This document shows, piece after piece, positions 24,645 to 33,633 of a DNA stretch of 64,000 nucleotides. Every line of letters starts with the position of its first letter. Position 1 is the stretch's first letter. The notes under the pieces are model-generated. The model did no database searches, was not told where the DNA came from, and saw nothing but the letters and a program-made list of their open reading frames with translations. The stretch spans positions 1 to 64,000 of the forward strand of contig JAEMRT010000013.1 in the NCBI GenBank assembly GCA_016463225.1, read 5' to 3'. The position numbers and the translations under genes are program-made. Source of the DNA: Sphingopyxis sp. Its GTDB lineage: Bacteria > Pseudomonadota > Alphaproteobacteria > Sphingomonadales > Sphingomonadaceae.

Positions 24645-26633
24645 ATGCGAGGGACCGTTTTCAGCCGACTGCGGCTGGGCACCAAAAGCCTGTTGCGCGA
24701 TAAACGCGGCAACGCGATGTTCCTGACTGCGGCGGCGATTCTGCCGGTCATCGGGCTTCTCGGATCGGGTATCGACATCGGTCGCGCCTATATGGCGCAG
24801 CTGCGCCTGCAACAGGCGTGCGACGCCGGCGTGCTCGCCGGGCGCCGCGCCATGAGCGGCAGCACCTATACGTCGGCGGCGCAGGCCGAAGCGAACAAGA
24901 TGTTCAATTACAATTTCGGCGCCAGCACCTATGGCAGCAACACGGTGACCTTTGCTTCGCAGGCCGAAGGTTCCTCGAACGTCAAGGGAACCGCCACCGC
25001 CAAGCTGCCCACCGTCCTGATGCAGATTTTTGACTATCAAAAGTTCGACCTTGCGGTGAATTGCACCGCCAAGCTGGAAATTTCCAATGCCGACGTGATG
25101 ATGGTGCTCGACGTCACCGGATCGATGGCGCAGACGAATTCGGGCGACTCGGTCAACCGCATTTCGGCGCTCAAGACCGCGACGATGGACTTTTTCGACA
25201 CACTGACCACCGCCGATGTCGGCGATGGCCGGTTGCGGTTCGGCGTCGTTCCGTACAGCTCGACCGCGAACGTCGGCAGTATTTTGTACGCCAAGAACCC
25301 CGCCTGGTTGTCGGACAATGTGTTGCTGCCGTCGCGTACGCCCGTGTTCAAGGTCGTTTGGGGCAACGCGACCACCGAGCAGTCGGCGGAATATACCGAC
25401 GGCAACACGAGCTATGGCGATTATGAAAATGTGAGCACTGTCAACGGTCAAGACAGTACGAGCTGCGGCAATCTGGAAGCGCCCGCTGATACGTCGCCGA
25501 CGCCCAGCGGGTCGCCCAATTCAAATCAGACGGCGCAATATGTCGATGGCAATGGCAACCGCATTACAACTTACGACACCAACCAGACTTATACCTATTA
25601 TAATTACCGCTACCGCTGGTCGAGCAGCAGCAGCCGGTGCCGTCTGCAACGCCGCGTCGCGACCTTCACGCGCACCTATACGACCACGGTCACCGAAACG
25701 CCGACGCAGTCGTTTGACAATAAATATACGTATCAGGATCGGGTATTCGACGTCAGCCAGGCCAAGGCCGGATCGGCGATCGAGACCGACACCGGCGATT
25801 CAGGCACAACCGTATCGAACACCTGGGGCGGCTGCGTCATGGAGCGCGGCACGGAGCCGTTCGGCCCGACTGATGCGGCCCCGGCTGACGCCCATGACAT
25901 GGATGTCGACACCGCGCCGACGAGCGATGACGATACGAAATGGAAGCTGCTGATCCCGCAGATCGCCTTTCCGCGCGCGAGCAGCCCGGGCGTGACGCCA
26001 TCGACGACGGGGTCGGTCAGCGTCAACAGCAGCAGCGTGTCGAGCAACAGCAGCACCAACGGCAGCTGGCAGAATTATTCGCGTTACTGGTCGAACGGTT
26101 GGGGCGTCTGCCCGGTCGCGGCGATGAAATTGACGACGCAGACGGCCAGCGACCGGTCGAGCTTCAACAGCTATATCCAGTCGCTCCAGCCGGTCGGCGG
26201 TACCTATCATGACGCGGGCATGGTGTGGGGCGTGCGTTTGCTGTCGCCGGACGGCATGTTCTCCGACGAAAATGCGACCGCGCCAAACAACCGCCCGATC
26301 AGCCGCCACATCGTCTTCATGACCGATGGCGACATGGCGCCCAACATGGGCAATCTGTCGTTCCAGGGCTATGAGTGGTTGATGAAGCGCGTCGGCGGGA
26401 CCAGCGACGCCAACCTGACCACGCGCCACAACAATCGCTTCGCGCAATTGTGCGCGAAAGCCAAAGCGAAGAATATCACCGTCTGGGTGGTAAGTTTCGG
26501 CGTGTCGCTGAACAGTTCGCTCACCAGTTGCGCGACGCCGGGCAAGGCCTATCAGGCGAACAATGCGGCGCAGCTCAACGAGAATTTCCAGGCGATCGCC
26601 CGGCAAATCTCGAAACTGCGGCTATCGCAATGA
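24645..26633 (+). CDS. TadG-like pilus assembly protein with von Willebrand factor A domain
   Basis: A 662-residue protein. The N-terminal Tad-type hydrophobic segment follows the RGN motif (RDKRGNAMFLTAAAILPVIGLLGSGIDIGRAY). The vWA domain starts with MIDAS motif DVTGS at 156-160. A long Ser/Thr/Tyr/Asn-rich insertion (about 215-500) interrupts the domain, which resumes with RHIVFMTDGD and ITVWVVSFG. TadG-like proteins are envelope or minor-pilin parts of Flp/Tad systems. The stop overlaps the next start by 4 nt. No cpa/tad motor genes are in the window. Confidence 0.88.
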   Translation: MRGTVFSRLRLGTKSLLRDKRGNAMFLTAAAILPVIGLLGSGIDIGRAYMAQLRLQQACDAGVLAGRRAMSGSTYTSAAQAEANKMFNYNFGASTYGSNTVTFASQAEGSSNVKGTATAKLPTVLMQIFDYQKFDLAVNCTAKLEISNADVMMVLDVTGSMAQTNSGDSVNRISALKTATMDFFDTLTTADVGDGRLRFGVVPYSSTANVGSILYAKNPAWLSDNVLLPSRTPVFKVVWGNATTEQSAEYTDGNTSYGDYENVSTVNGQDSTSCGNLEAPADTSPTPSGSPNSNQTAQYVDGNGNRITTYDTNQTYTYYNYRYRWSSSSSRCRLQRRVATFTRTYTTTVTETPTQSFDNKYTYQDRVFDVSQAKAGSAIETDTGDSGTTVSNTWGGCVMERGTEPFGPTDAAPADAHDMDVDTAPTSDDDTKWKLLIPQIAFPRASSPGVTPSTTGSVSVNSSSVSSNSSTNGSWQNYSRYWSNGWGVCPVAAMKLTTQTASDRSSFNSYIQSLQPVGGTYHDAGMVWGVRLLSPDGMFSDENATAPNNRPISRHIVFMTDGDMAPNMGNLSFQGYEWLMKRVGGTSDANLTTRHNNRFAQLCAKAKAKNITVWVVSFGVSLNSSLTSCATPGKAYQANNAAQLNENFQAIARQISKLRLSQ

Positions 26634-27223
26634 CGCGCGGTTCGTTCATCCGCCGTCTGCGCTGTGACCAGCGAGGCAACACGATCGTCGAGTTTGCGCT
26701 GACTGCGCCGCTGTTCCTGATCGTCCTGTTCGGGATCCTCGATTTTTCGTGGCAATATTTCGCGAAACTGGAGCTTCAGGGGGTGGTCAATGCCGCGGCA
26801 CGCGCCGCGACGCTGGAGGGTAACGCGATCAGCCAGACGACGCTGGACAATGAGGTGCGCCGCAAAGTGCTGAACGTCTTTCCCCAGGGCGAGGTGACCT
26901 TTACCCGCAAGGCCTATGACAGTTTTGGCGAAGTCGGCGATCCAGAAGCCTTCACCGATGCCAACAGCAACGGTCAGTACGACAGCGGCGAATGTTTCGA
27001 GGACGTCAACGGCAATAGCAGCTGGGACGCCGATCGCGGCAAGACCGGCAATGGCGGTGCCGAGGATGTCGTGCTTTACACTGCGTCGCTCCGGATGACG
27101 CGCGTCCTGCCGGTCTGGAAATTTCTCGGGCAGTCGCAGCAGAGTGTGCTCGTTGCGACCACGGTGCTGCGCAACCAGCCGTACAACGCCGCGACGTCGA
27201 CGAAACAGGTGATCTGCTCATGA
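26630..27223 (+). CDS. TadE-like pseudopilin with calcium-binding-like loops
   Basis: A 197-residue protein with the TadE signature QRGNTIVEFALTAPLFLIVLFGILDF (about 14-39, a single N-terminal hydrophobic helix), then a periplasmic domain. At 107-138 are two EF-hand/dockerin-like loops (TDANSNGQYDSGE and EDVNGNSSWDADRG) that could bind calcium. It is translationally coupled to both neighbours by 4-nt overlaps (26630-26633 and 27220-27223). It is a probable minor pilin of a Tad-type system. Confidence 0.88.
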   Translation: MTRGSFIRRLRCDQRGNTIVEFALTAPLFLIVLFGILDFSWQYFAKLELQGVVNAAARAATLEGNAISQTTLDNEVRRKVLNVFPQGEVTFTRKAYDSFGEVGDPEAFTDANSNGQYDSGECFEDVNGNSSWDADRGKTGNGGAEDVVLYTASLRMTRVLPVWKFLGQSQQSVLVATTVLRNQPYNAATSTKQVICS

Positions 27224-27900
27224 CAGGCTTTTTGAAACGCGCCTTTGCATGGGCCGCGCGGCGGACACAGGCGGCCGTCCATCTGGCGCGCGACGTCAGC
27301 GCGGTGGTCATGATCGAAGTCGCCTTTTGCATCCCGATCCTCGCGATGATCGGCTTTGGCGGCATCGAATATGCCAACCTGCTCATGTCGACGACGCGCG
27401 TGAACCAGATCGGCCTGGGCGCCGCCGACAATGCGGCGCGTATCGCCTTTGGCAGCACTTTGGCGCAGCCGCTCGTGCGCGAGGCCGACATCAACGAGGT
27501 TTTTGCCGGGGTCGAGGAACAGGCGAAGGGCATGAATTTCAAGGCGAACGGCCGGGTCATCCTGTCGAGCGTCGAACGCAATCCAGACGGCGGACAATGG
27601 ATTCACTGGCAGCGCTGCTACGGCGATCTGCCGGTCAATTCCGTCTATGGCCCGCAAGGTACAGGTGCAACGGGAACGAGCTTCGCCGGTGTCGGGGTTA
27701 ACGCATCGAGCGGTACGGCGATCATGCTCGTCGAGGTCACCTACGATTATAAATCGCTCCTGTGGGGCAAATGGTTCCAGACGAAGCGGATTCGCGAAAC
27801 CGCCGCCTTTCTCGTCCGCGAGGCACGCGACCTGAATGGCGAGAATGGCACCGGCCTTTTTAACCCGGCCCCGGCGGCTACGCCCGCGCTCTGCGCCTGA
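27220..27900 (+). CDS. Second TadE-like pilus assembly protein
   Basis: A 226-residue protein with an N-terminal TadE-like hydrophobic helix (VSAVVMIEVAFCIPILAMIGFGGIEYANLLM, about 27-57, with the conserved Glu at its start) and a periplasmic remainder ending with a Pro/Ala/Cys tail. It is the third gene of the tadG-tadE-tadE set, all overlapping by 4 nt, so the three products are likely made together and assembled in the same envelope complex. Confidence 0.85.
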   Translation: MTGFLKRAFAWAARRTQAAVHLARDVSAVVMIEVAFCIPILAMIGFGGIEYANLLMSTTRVNQIGLGAADNAARIAFGSTLAQPLVREADINEVFAGVEEQAKGMNFKANGRVILSSVERNPDGGQWIHWQRCYGDLPVNSVYGPQGTGATGTSFAGVGVNASSGTAIMLVEVTYDYKSLLWGKWFQTKRIRETAAFLVREARDLNGENGTGLFNPAPAATPALCA

Positions 27901-27968
27901 CCGGCGGCCAGCGCGCCGCAATCAGGCATTTATCGTCGGCACCGCGGCTGCTACATGCACCGCTGCCG

Positions 27969-28892
27969 ATGACCGCCACCCATCCTCCCGACAGCCAGCT
28001 GCGTGGTTTTGTGGCGCTGCTGCCCGCCGCGGCGCGACCCTATGCGCTGCTCGCGCGCTTCGATCGGCCGATCGGCTGGTGGCTGCTCTACTGGCCCTGC
28101 GCCTTTGGTCTCGCGCTTGGCGGCGGCGCGATCAGCCATTGGCCGTTGTTCCTGTGGCTGCTGCTCGGCGCGATCGCGATGCGCGGCGCGGGCTGCGTCT
28201 ATAACGACATTGTCGACCGCGACCTTGACGCCAAAGTCGCGCGCACCGCGTCGCGCCCGGTCGCGAGTGGCGCGGTGTCGGTGCGCAATGCCGCGCTGTG
28301 GGCGATCCTGCTGTCGTTGATCGGCCTGCTCGTGCTGCTTCAATTGCCGTGGCCCGCACAGATCGTCGCACTCGCCAGCCTGATCCTCGTCGCCGGCTAC
28401 CCATTTATGAAACGCATCACCTGGTGGCCGCAGGCGTGGCTGGGACTGGTGTTCAGCTGGGGCGCGCTGGTGGCGTGGGTCGCGGTCGGCGGCGGTGCCA
28501 ATAGCGGAGAGGGGGGGCTCGCGCTGCCGTTGCTCTATGCCGGCTGCATCGCGTGGGTGATCGGGTATGACACCATCTATGCGCTGCAGGATATCGAGGA
28601 CGATATGCTGATTGGCGTCAAATCGAGCGCGCGCGCGATGGGGCGCCATGTGAAGGCCGGGGTCGCGCTTTGCTACGGGTTCGCGCTCGCCTGCTGGGGC
28701 GGCGCATTGTGGGCAGTGCGACCCGACCCGCTGGCGCTGATCGCGCTGCTGCCTGCCGCGGTACATTTCACGGGGCAAGTGGTGACACTGGATCCTGCCA
28801 ATGGCGAGGACGCGCTCGCCAAATTTCGCAGCAATCGTTTTGCCGGGCTGCTGATCTTCGCCGCGATGCTGGTGGTCGGGATGGCGCCCTAG
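27969..28892 (+). CDS. ubiA: 4-hydroxybenzoate polyprenyltransferase
   Basis: A 307-residue integral membrane enzyme with eight to nine hydrophobic helices. The first Asp-rich motif NDIVDRDLD is at 79-87 and the second, YALQDIEDDMLIGVKS, at about 203-218. It attaches the polyprenyl tail to 4-hydroxybenzoate in ubiquinone synthesis at the inner membrane. The start MTATHPPDSQ at 27969 follows the tad genes by 68 nt and converges on smc, whose stop lies just after its own stop. Confidence 0.95.
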   Translation: MTATHPPDSQLRGFVALLPAAARPYALLARFDRPIGWWLLYWPCAFGLALGGGAISHWPLFLWLLLGAIAMRGAGCVYNDIVDRDLDAKVARTASRPVASGAVSVRNAALWAILLSLIGLLVLLQLPWPAQIVALASLILVAGYPFMKRITWWPQAWLGLVFSWGALVAWVAVGGGANSGEGGLALPLLYAGCIAWVIGYDTIYALQDIEDDMLIGVKSSARAMGRHVKAGVALCYGFALACWGGALWAVRPDPLALIALLPAAVHFTGQVVTLDPANGEDALAKFRSNRFAGLLIFAAMLVVGMAP

Positions 28893-28893
28893 A

Positions 28894-31800
28894 TCACTCG
28901 GCCGCGAGCAGTTCCTCGGCGGCGCCCAGATCAACCGACACGAGGCGGCTGACGCCCTTTTCGATCATCGTCACCCCGAACAGACGGTGCATCCGCGCCA
29001 TCGTCACCGCATTGTGGGTGACGATCAGATAGCGGGTGTTGGTTTCGCGGGTCATCCGGTCGAGCAGGTCGCAGAAGCGCTCGATATTGGCGTCGTCGAG
29101 CGGTGCATCGACTTCGTCGAGGACGCAGATCGGTGCCGGGTTGGTCAGGAACAGACCAAAGATCAGCGCGACCGCGGTCAGCGCCTGCTCGCCGCCCGAC
29201 AGCAGGGTGAGCGTACCGAGGCGCTTACCCGGCGGCTGTGCCATGATTTCGAGCCCCGCTTCGAGCGGATCGTCCGAATCGACGAGCTCGAGATGCGCCT
29301 GGCCGCCGTCGAACAGCGTCGAGAACAGCCGCTGGAAATGGCCGTTCACCGTTTCGAACGCCGCGAGCAGGCGGACGCGGCCTTCGCGGTTGAGGTTGCC
29401 GCTTGACCCACGCAGGCGATGGACAGCCTGCGTCAGTTCCTCGATCTCGGCGGCGCTTTTTTCGCGTTCGGTGTCGAGCTCGATCAGTTCGTCGGCGGCG
29501 ACGAGGTTGACCGGGCCAAGCCGCTCGCGGTCGGCGATCAGCCGGTCGTGCTGCGCCGATTCCTGCCCTGTATCGCGGACGCTCTCGCCGTCGAACCCGA
29601 CTTTTTGTGGTAGCAGCGGCGGGGGGCATTCGAAGCGCTCGCCCGATAGGCGGCCCATTTCGATCCGGCGCAGCTCGGCATTTTCAGAGCGGGCGATTGC
29701 CCCGGCGCGGGTTTCGCGGGCCGCCGCGACGCGTTCGCGGATCGCATTCAGGGCCGTCTCGGCCTCACGCAGGGCGGCTTCGGCCGCGCGCTCCTGTGCT
29801 TCGGCGCCAGCGACCTTGTCGCGTAGCGCCGCCTGCTGTGTTTCGGCGGCGGCGCGCTGCTCGGCAAGCTCGGCAGGTACGTCGGCAAGCCTGGCGGCTT
29901 CGGCGGCGAGCGTGTCGGCGCGTTTGTCCATCTCGGTCACCCGCCGCGCGGCTTCGCCCGCGCGCGCTTTCCAGCTCTTGATTTCGGCGGTGACGACCGC
30001 CTGCCGCTCGCTCAGGCTGGCAAGGCTGCGTTCGTGTGCGGCGAGCGCTTCGCGGGCGCTGCTGGCGTCGCCTCGCGCGCGTTCGGCAGCTTGTTCCTCG
30101 GCGGCGAGCGCCGCGCGCGCGATGCTGTCGTCGGGCAGCGTGGCGAGCGCCGCTTCCTGCGCCGCCAATTGCTCGGCCGCTTCCTTGGCGGCGTCGGCGA
30201 TTTCGGCAAGTCGGCGGTCGAACAGCGCCGCGGCGTCGCGGTGGCGGTCGATCGCGGCCTGCGCCTGATCGGCGGCGCGCAGAGTGGTACGGCGCGTCTC
30301 GTCCGCCTGTGCCAACGCCTTGCGCGCGGCCGCGGCGGCTTCGGTCAGCTCGGACGCCTTGGCGGTGGTGGCGTCGCGGCGGTCGCGCAGTTCCTGCACA
30401 CCAAGCTCAACTTGCGGGCGCTGCGCGGCAAGCGCGTCGAGGCGGTTCTGGCGGCGCAGCCGTTCGGTCGCGGTCGCGCCGTCGCCGCGCGCGACGAAGC
30501 CGTCCCAGCGGCGCATCACGCCGCCCAAGGTGACGAGCCGCTGGCCGACCGCAAGCGGCTGGCCGCCATCGGCTTCGGCCACCGCGACCTGTGCCAGACG
30601 GCGCGCGAGCACGACGGGCGCCTGAACGAATTCGGCGAGCGGCTGGGTACCGGCGGGCAGCGCAGGGTCTTCTTTTGCCTGATCGGCGCCGCTCCAACTG
30701 CGCGCCGCATCCTTGTCGGTTCCGGCGTCGAGATCGTCGCCCAGCGCCGCGGCGAGCGCCGCCTCATAGCCCGGCGCAACGCGGAGCTGGTCGAGGACGC
30801 GGTCTTCGTCACGGCGTCCCGCAGCCAGCGCACGCTCGAGCGTTGCCGTCTCGCCTTCGAGCGCAGCCAGTGCGGCGCGGGCTTCGGCGAGCACCGCTTC
30901 GACCCCGGCAAGATCGGCGGCGGTCGCTTCGCGATCGGCCTCGGCATTGTTTAAAGCGGTTTCGGCGGCGGCGATCGCGGCTTCGGCAGCTTCGGCGGCC
31001 TTCAGGCTGTCACCGTAGGTCGCCGCTAGCGCGGCGCTGTCGCCGAGCGCGGTGATTTCGGCATCGACGCGCGCCTTGTCACTGGCGATCCGGCGGACTG
31101 CGGCGTCGGCACTGTCGCGGGCCGAAACCGCAATGCGGCGATCGGCGGCTTCGCTCGCGGCCTTGGCGCGCGTCTGTGCCAGCGTAACTTCGGCGTCGCG
31201 TAGCCGCGCCTGCGCGGCCAGATTGGCATCGGCGAGCGCGGCCTTGCTCGCGTCGTGCGCGGCGATGGCCTGCGCCAGTGATTTGGTCTCGCTATCGAGC
31301 GCGGTCAGCGCGCCATGCGCTTCACGGGCCAGTTCGCCTTCGCGGCTGCGGTCGTCGGCGAGCCGCGCCTGCTGCGCCGCCAGATCGCCCAGCCGCTGTA
31401 GCGCGGCGCGCTCCTCGCCCTGCAGGCGGACCTGCGTCGCGGTTGCGTCGGCCAGCGCGTCGCGCTGCGCCTGCGCATCCTGCCGCGCGGCGGCGACGCG
31501 GGTCGCGACCTCGGTCTGCGCGGCGGAGACGGTTTCGAGTTCGTGCTGAGCGGTTTTGACCGCAGCCTCGGCGGCATCCGAATCGCGGCGCGCCTGATCG
31601 GCGGCGGCGGCGGCATCGCGCCAGCGCGCGTAGATCAGCCGCCCCTCGGCAATGCGAATGTCGTCGCTCAGCTTCTTGTATTTCTCCGCCGCGCGCGCCT
31701 GCCGCCTCAGCGCATTGGCGCGCACTTCCATGTCGGCGGTGATTTCGGACAGGCGCGTCAGGTTGGTTTCGGTCGCGCGCAGTTTCTGCTCGGCGTCCTT

Positions 31801-32337
31801 GCGGCGGACATGCAGTCCGGCGATGCCCGCGGCTTCTTCCAGCATCGCACGACGCTCGGTCGGTTTGGCGGCGATAACATTGGCGATCTTGCCCTGGCTG
31901 ACCAGTGCGGGGCTGTGTGCGCCGGTGGCGGCGTCGGCAAAGATCAGCGCTACGTCCTTGGCGCGCACATCGCGGCCATTGGCACGATAGGCGCTGCCCG
32001 CACCTCGCTCGATGCGGCGGATGACCTCCAGATCGTCGCCGTCCTCGCCGTCCGACAAGCCAGCGACAAGCGCGCCTTCGGTGTCGCAATGAAGCGCGAC
32101 CTCGGCAAAATCGCGCGCCGGGCGCGACGCGGTGCCGGCGAAGATGACGTCTTCCATGCCGCCGCCGCGCATCGATTTGGGGGAGGATTCGCCCATAACC
32201 CACCGGATCGCTTCGAGGAGGTTCGACTTGCCGCAGCCATTGGGGCCGACGACGCCGGTCAGCCCGGGCTCGATGCGCAGTTCGGTGGGTTCGACGAAAG
32301 ATTTGAAACCAGTGAGGCGCAGGCGTTTTATCTGCAC
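28894..32337 (-). CDS. smc: Chromosome segregation protein SMC
   Basis: A 1147-residue SMC ATPase. Walker A GPNGCGKS is at about 31-38. Two long Ala/Glu/Arg-rich coiled coils flank a hinge near the middle (about 500-640). The ABC signature LSGGE is at 1046 and Walker B CVLDEVDAPLDDAN just after. It compacts and orients replicated chromosomes with ScpA/ScpB. The start is GTG at 32337 (QIKRLRLTGFKSF), the typical SMC N-terminus. It is the last gene of the dciA-dsbA-smc run, and a 78-bp inverted-repeat element lies in the 212-nt leader. Confidence 0.96.
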   Translation of the reverse strand: MQIKRLRLTGFKSFVEPTELRIEPGLTGVVGPNGCGKSNLLEAIRWVMGESSPKSMRGGGMEDVIFAGTASRPARDFAEVALHCDTEGALVAGLSDGEDGDDLEVIRRIERGAGSAYRANGRDVRAKDVALIFADAATGAHSPALVSQGKIANVIAAKPTERRAMLEEAAGIAGLHVRRKDAEQKLRATETNLTRLSEITADMEVRANALRRQARAAEKYKKLSDDIRIAEGRLIYARWRDAAAAADQARRDSDAAEAAVKTAQHELETVSAAQTEVATRVAAARQDAQAQRDALADATATQVRLQGEERAALQRLGDLAAQQARLADDRSREGELAREAHGALTALDSETKSLAQAIAAHDASKAALADANLAAQARLRDAEVTLAQTRAKAASEAADRRIAVSARDSADAAVRRIASDKARVDAEITALGDSAALAATYGDSLKAAEAAEAAIAAAETALNNAEADREATAADLAGVEAVLAEARAALAALEGETATLERALAAGRRDEDRVLDQLRVAPGYEAALAAALGDDLDAGTDKDAARSWSGADQAKEDPALPAGTQPLAEFVQAPVVLARRLAQVAVAEADGGQPLAVGQRLVTLGGVMRRWDGFVARGDGATATERLRRQNRLDALAAQRPQVELGVQELRDRRDATTAKASELTEAAAAARKALAQADETRRTTLRAADQAQAAIDRHRDAAALFDRRLAEIADAAKEAAEQLAAQEAALATLPDDSIARAALAAEEQAAERARGDASSAREALAAHERSLASLSERQAVVTAEIKSWKARAGEAARRVTEMDKRADTLAAEAARLADVPAELAEQRAAAETQQAALRDKVAGAEAQERAAEAALREAETALNAIRERVAAARETRAGAIARSENAELRRIEMGRLSGERFECPPPLLPQKVGFDGESVRDTGQESAQHDRLIADRERLGPVNLVAADELIELDTEREKSAAEIEELTQAVHRLRGSSGNLNREGRVRLLAAFETVNGHFQRLFSTLFDGGQAHLELVDSDDPLEAGLEIMAQPPGKRLGTLTLLSGGEQALTAVALIFGLFLTNPAPICVLDEVDAPLDDANIERFCDLLDRMTRETNTRYLIVTHNAVTMARMHRLFGVTMIEKGVSRLVSVDLGAAEELLAAE

Positions 32338-32345
32338 GAGGCTAC

Positions 32346-32549
32346 CCCGTGCAGTTGATCGAATCGCGGATGTTGCAACGCTGCTGTCACATATCCCCCA
32401 AGCAGCCGTCATGCCGCGCGTGCGGGGGAGTCGCAAGGCCTCTCATTCCGTCATCCCGGCGAATGCCGGGATCTCGCCGTTGCGTCATTTAGCACCGTAG
32501 AGATCCCGGCCGCCGCCGGGATGACGAAGAAAAATGGCGTGTCGCAGGA
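32346..32549. repeat. Distal copy of a duplicated intergenic segment (copy B)
   Basis: The stretch from about 32350 (TGATCGAATCGCGGATGTTG...) to about 32530 is about 90% identical, by eye, to 33433-33615. The shared sequence includes GGGGGAGTCGCAAGGCCTCT and then the 78-bp palindromic element at 32449-32526. Together with the two dsbA genes and a tail fragment of a third, this shows a tandem duplication of about 1.03 kb. No gene is visible here. Confidence 0.8.
32449..32526. repeat. 78-bp palindromic element, orientation 1
   Basis: Outer arms CGTCATCCCGGCG and CGCCGGGATGACG flank GATCTC/GAGATC inner arms and a 24-nt centre at 32476-32499. The matching element at 33532-33609 carries the same centre as its reverse complement (23 of 24 nt). 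The arm sequence resembles REP-type repeats widespread in sphingomonads. Confidence 0.85.
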
Positions 32550-33293
32550 TCAGCGCGCGCCCATCGTGCGCAGGCGGTCGCGGAGCGGACCCCAAGAATC
32601 GATACCTTCGGCGACTTGGCCGTTGATCAGGAAGGTTGGCGTCCCCGCAATCTTATATTGCTTGATTGCGGCATTGGTCGCGGCTTCCAGCCTGGCGATA
32701 TTGTCGAGATTGCCCAGGCAGCTGTTGACCTGATCGGCGGACATTCCCCGCGACTGGAAAAATTCGTCGAGTTTCCACGCCTTGGCCAGCGCCGGGAAAC
32801 GCGCAGCGGGGTCCAGGGCCATCGCCGATTCCCCGCCGTCGGGATTGGCTTGGGCGCCCGCGAACAGATCGGCCTGCGAAGCGAAAACATTTTCGCTGAG
32901 CGGGAAATAGCGTTCGGCGGGCGCGCAGCGGACAATCGCCGCGGCAGTCGCGTCGAGTGGATCGCGAATGAAGTTGCGAATTTCAAGGCTGACGCGACCG
33001 GAATCGACAAAATCGCGCTTGAGCTCTTCGGAGCTTTGTCTGGAAAAATTGGCGCAAGCGCCACAAGTAAGCGACGCGAATTCGACCACCTTGATCGGGG
33101 CGTCGGGGTTGCCCATCACATAGCCGCCTTCGGCGGTCGCGCTGACGGTTTCGGACCAGCTTTTGCCGGCGGGCGCTGCGACCTTGGCGACGACCGCCTG
33201 TTCCCTGGCCGGATCGCTGGTGGCCTCGCCACAACCCGCGAGCGTGAGCACGCCCAGTGAAGACAAAAGGGCGATGCGAAGTGATGCTGCCAT
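32550..33293 (-). CDS. DsbA-like thioredoxin-fold lipoprotein, copy 1
   Basis: A 247-residue exported protein. The lipobox LAGC places the lipidated Cys at 21. The thioredoxin-fold core follows, with active-site CGAC at 77-80, a helical insert, and the cis-Pro motif GTPTFLING. It is probably a periplasmic disulfide oxidoreductase tethered to a membrane. The ends (SLRIALLSSLG..., WGPLRDRLRTMGAR) are almost identical to copy 2 while the middle has diverged, including the active-site dipeptide (GA instead of GH). It arose by tandem duplication. Confidence 0.88.
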   Translation of the reverse strand: MAASLRIALLSSLGVLTLAGCGEATSDPAREQAVVAKVAAPAGKSWSETVSATAEGGYVMGNPDAPIKVVEFASLTCGACANFSRQSSEELKRDFVDSGRVSLEIRNFIRDPLDATAAAIVRCAPAERYFPLSENVFASQADLFAGAQANPDGGESAMALDPAARFPALAKAWKLDEFFQSRGMSADQVNSCLGNLDNIARLEAATNAAIKQYKIAGTPTFLINGQVAEGIDSWGPLRDRLRTMGAR

Positions 33294-33328
33294 AGTGTTT
33301 CATGCTCTGAAAAGCTAAATATACTGAA

Positions 33329-33378
33329 GCTTTTACGATCCCATGATCGCGAGGTCGAGTTTCGATTTGAGCTAGGAC
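33329..33378 (-). pseudogene. Remnant of the 3' end of the third DsbA-like gene
   Basis: About 50 nt matching the last 15 codons plus stop of the gene at 34409 (34405-34455), with about six differences. Read on the minus strand it gives LKSKLDLAIMGS-stop where the intact gene has LKSKLDLAIKGS-stop. There is no start or upstream sequence. It marks one end of the duplicated unit. Confidence 0.8.
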
Positions 33379-33531
33379 CCCGTCATGCCTCCTGTGCCTC
33401 GGGCGCGATCTTATCCGGACGGACCGGTGCCGTGCAGTCAGTCGAATCGCGGATGTTGCAACGCTGCTGTCGCATATCCACCAAGCAGCCAGCACGCCGC
33501 GCGGGCGGGGGAGTCGCAAGGCCTCTCATTC

Positions 33532-33609
33532 CGTCATCCCGGCGAAGGACGGGATCTCTACGGTGCTAGATGACGCAACGGCGAGATCCCGGCCTTCGCC
33601 GGGATGACG
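33532..33609. repeat. 78-bp palindromic element, orientation 2
   Basis: It has the same outer arms and length as the element at 32449-32526, but the 24-nt centre (33559-33582) is the reverse complement of the other copy's centre. The flanking duplicated sequence (33433-33531) keeps the same orientation in both copies, so only the element or its centre has flipped. It lies just downstream of the copy-2 DsbA-like gene. Confidence 0.85.
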
Positions 33610-33633
33610 AGGAAACAATGATGTGTCGCAGGA

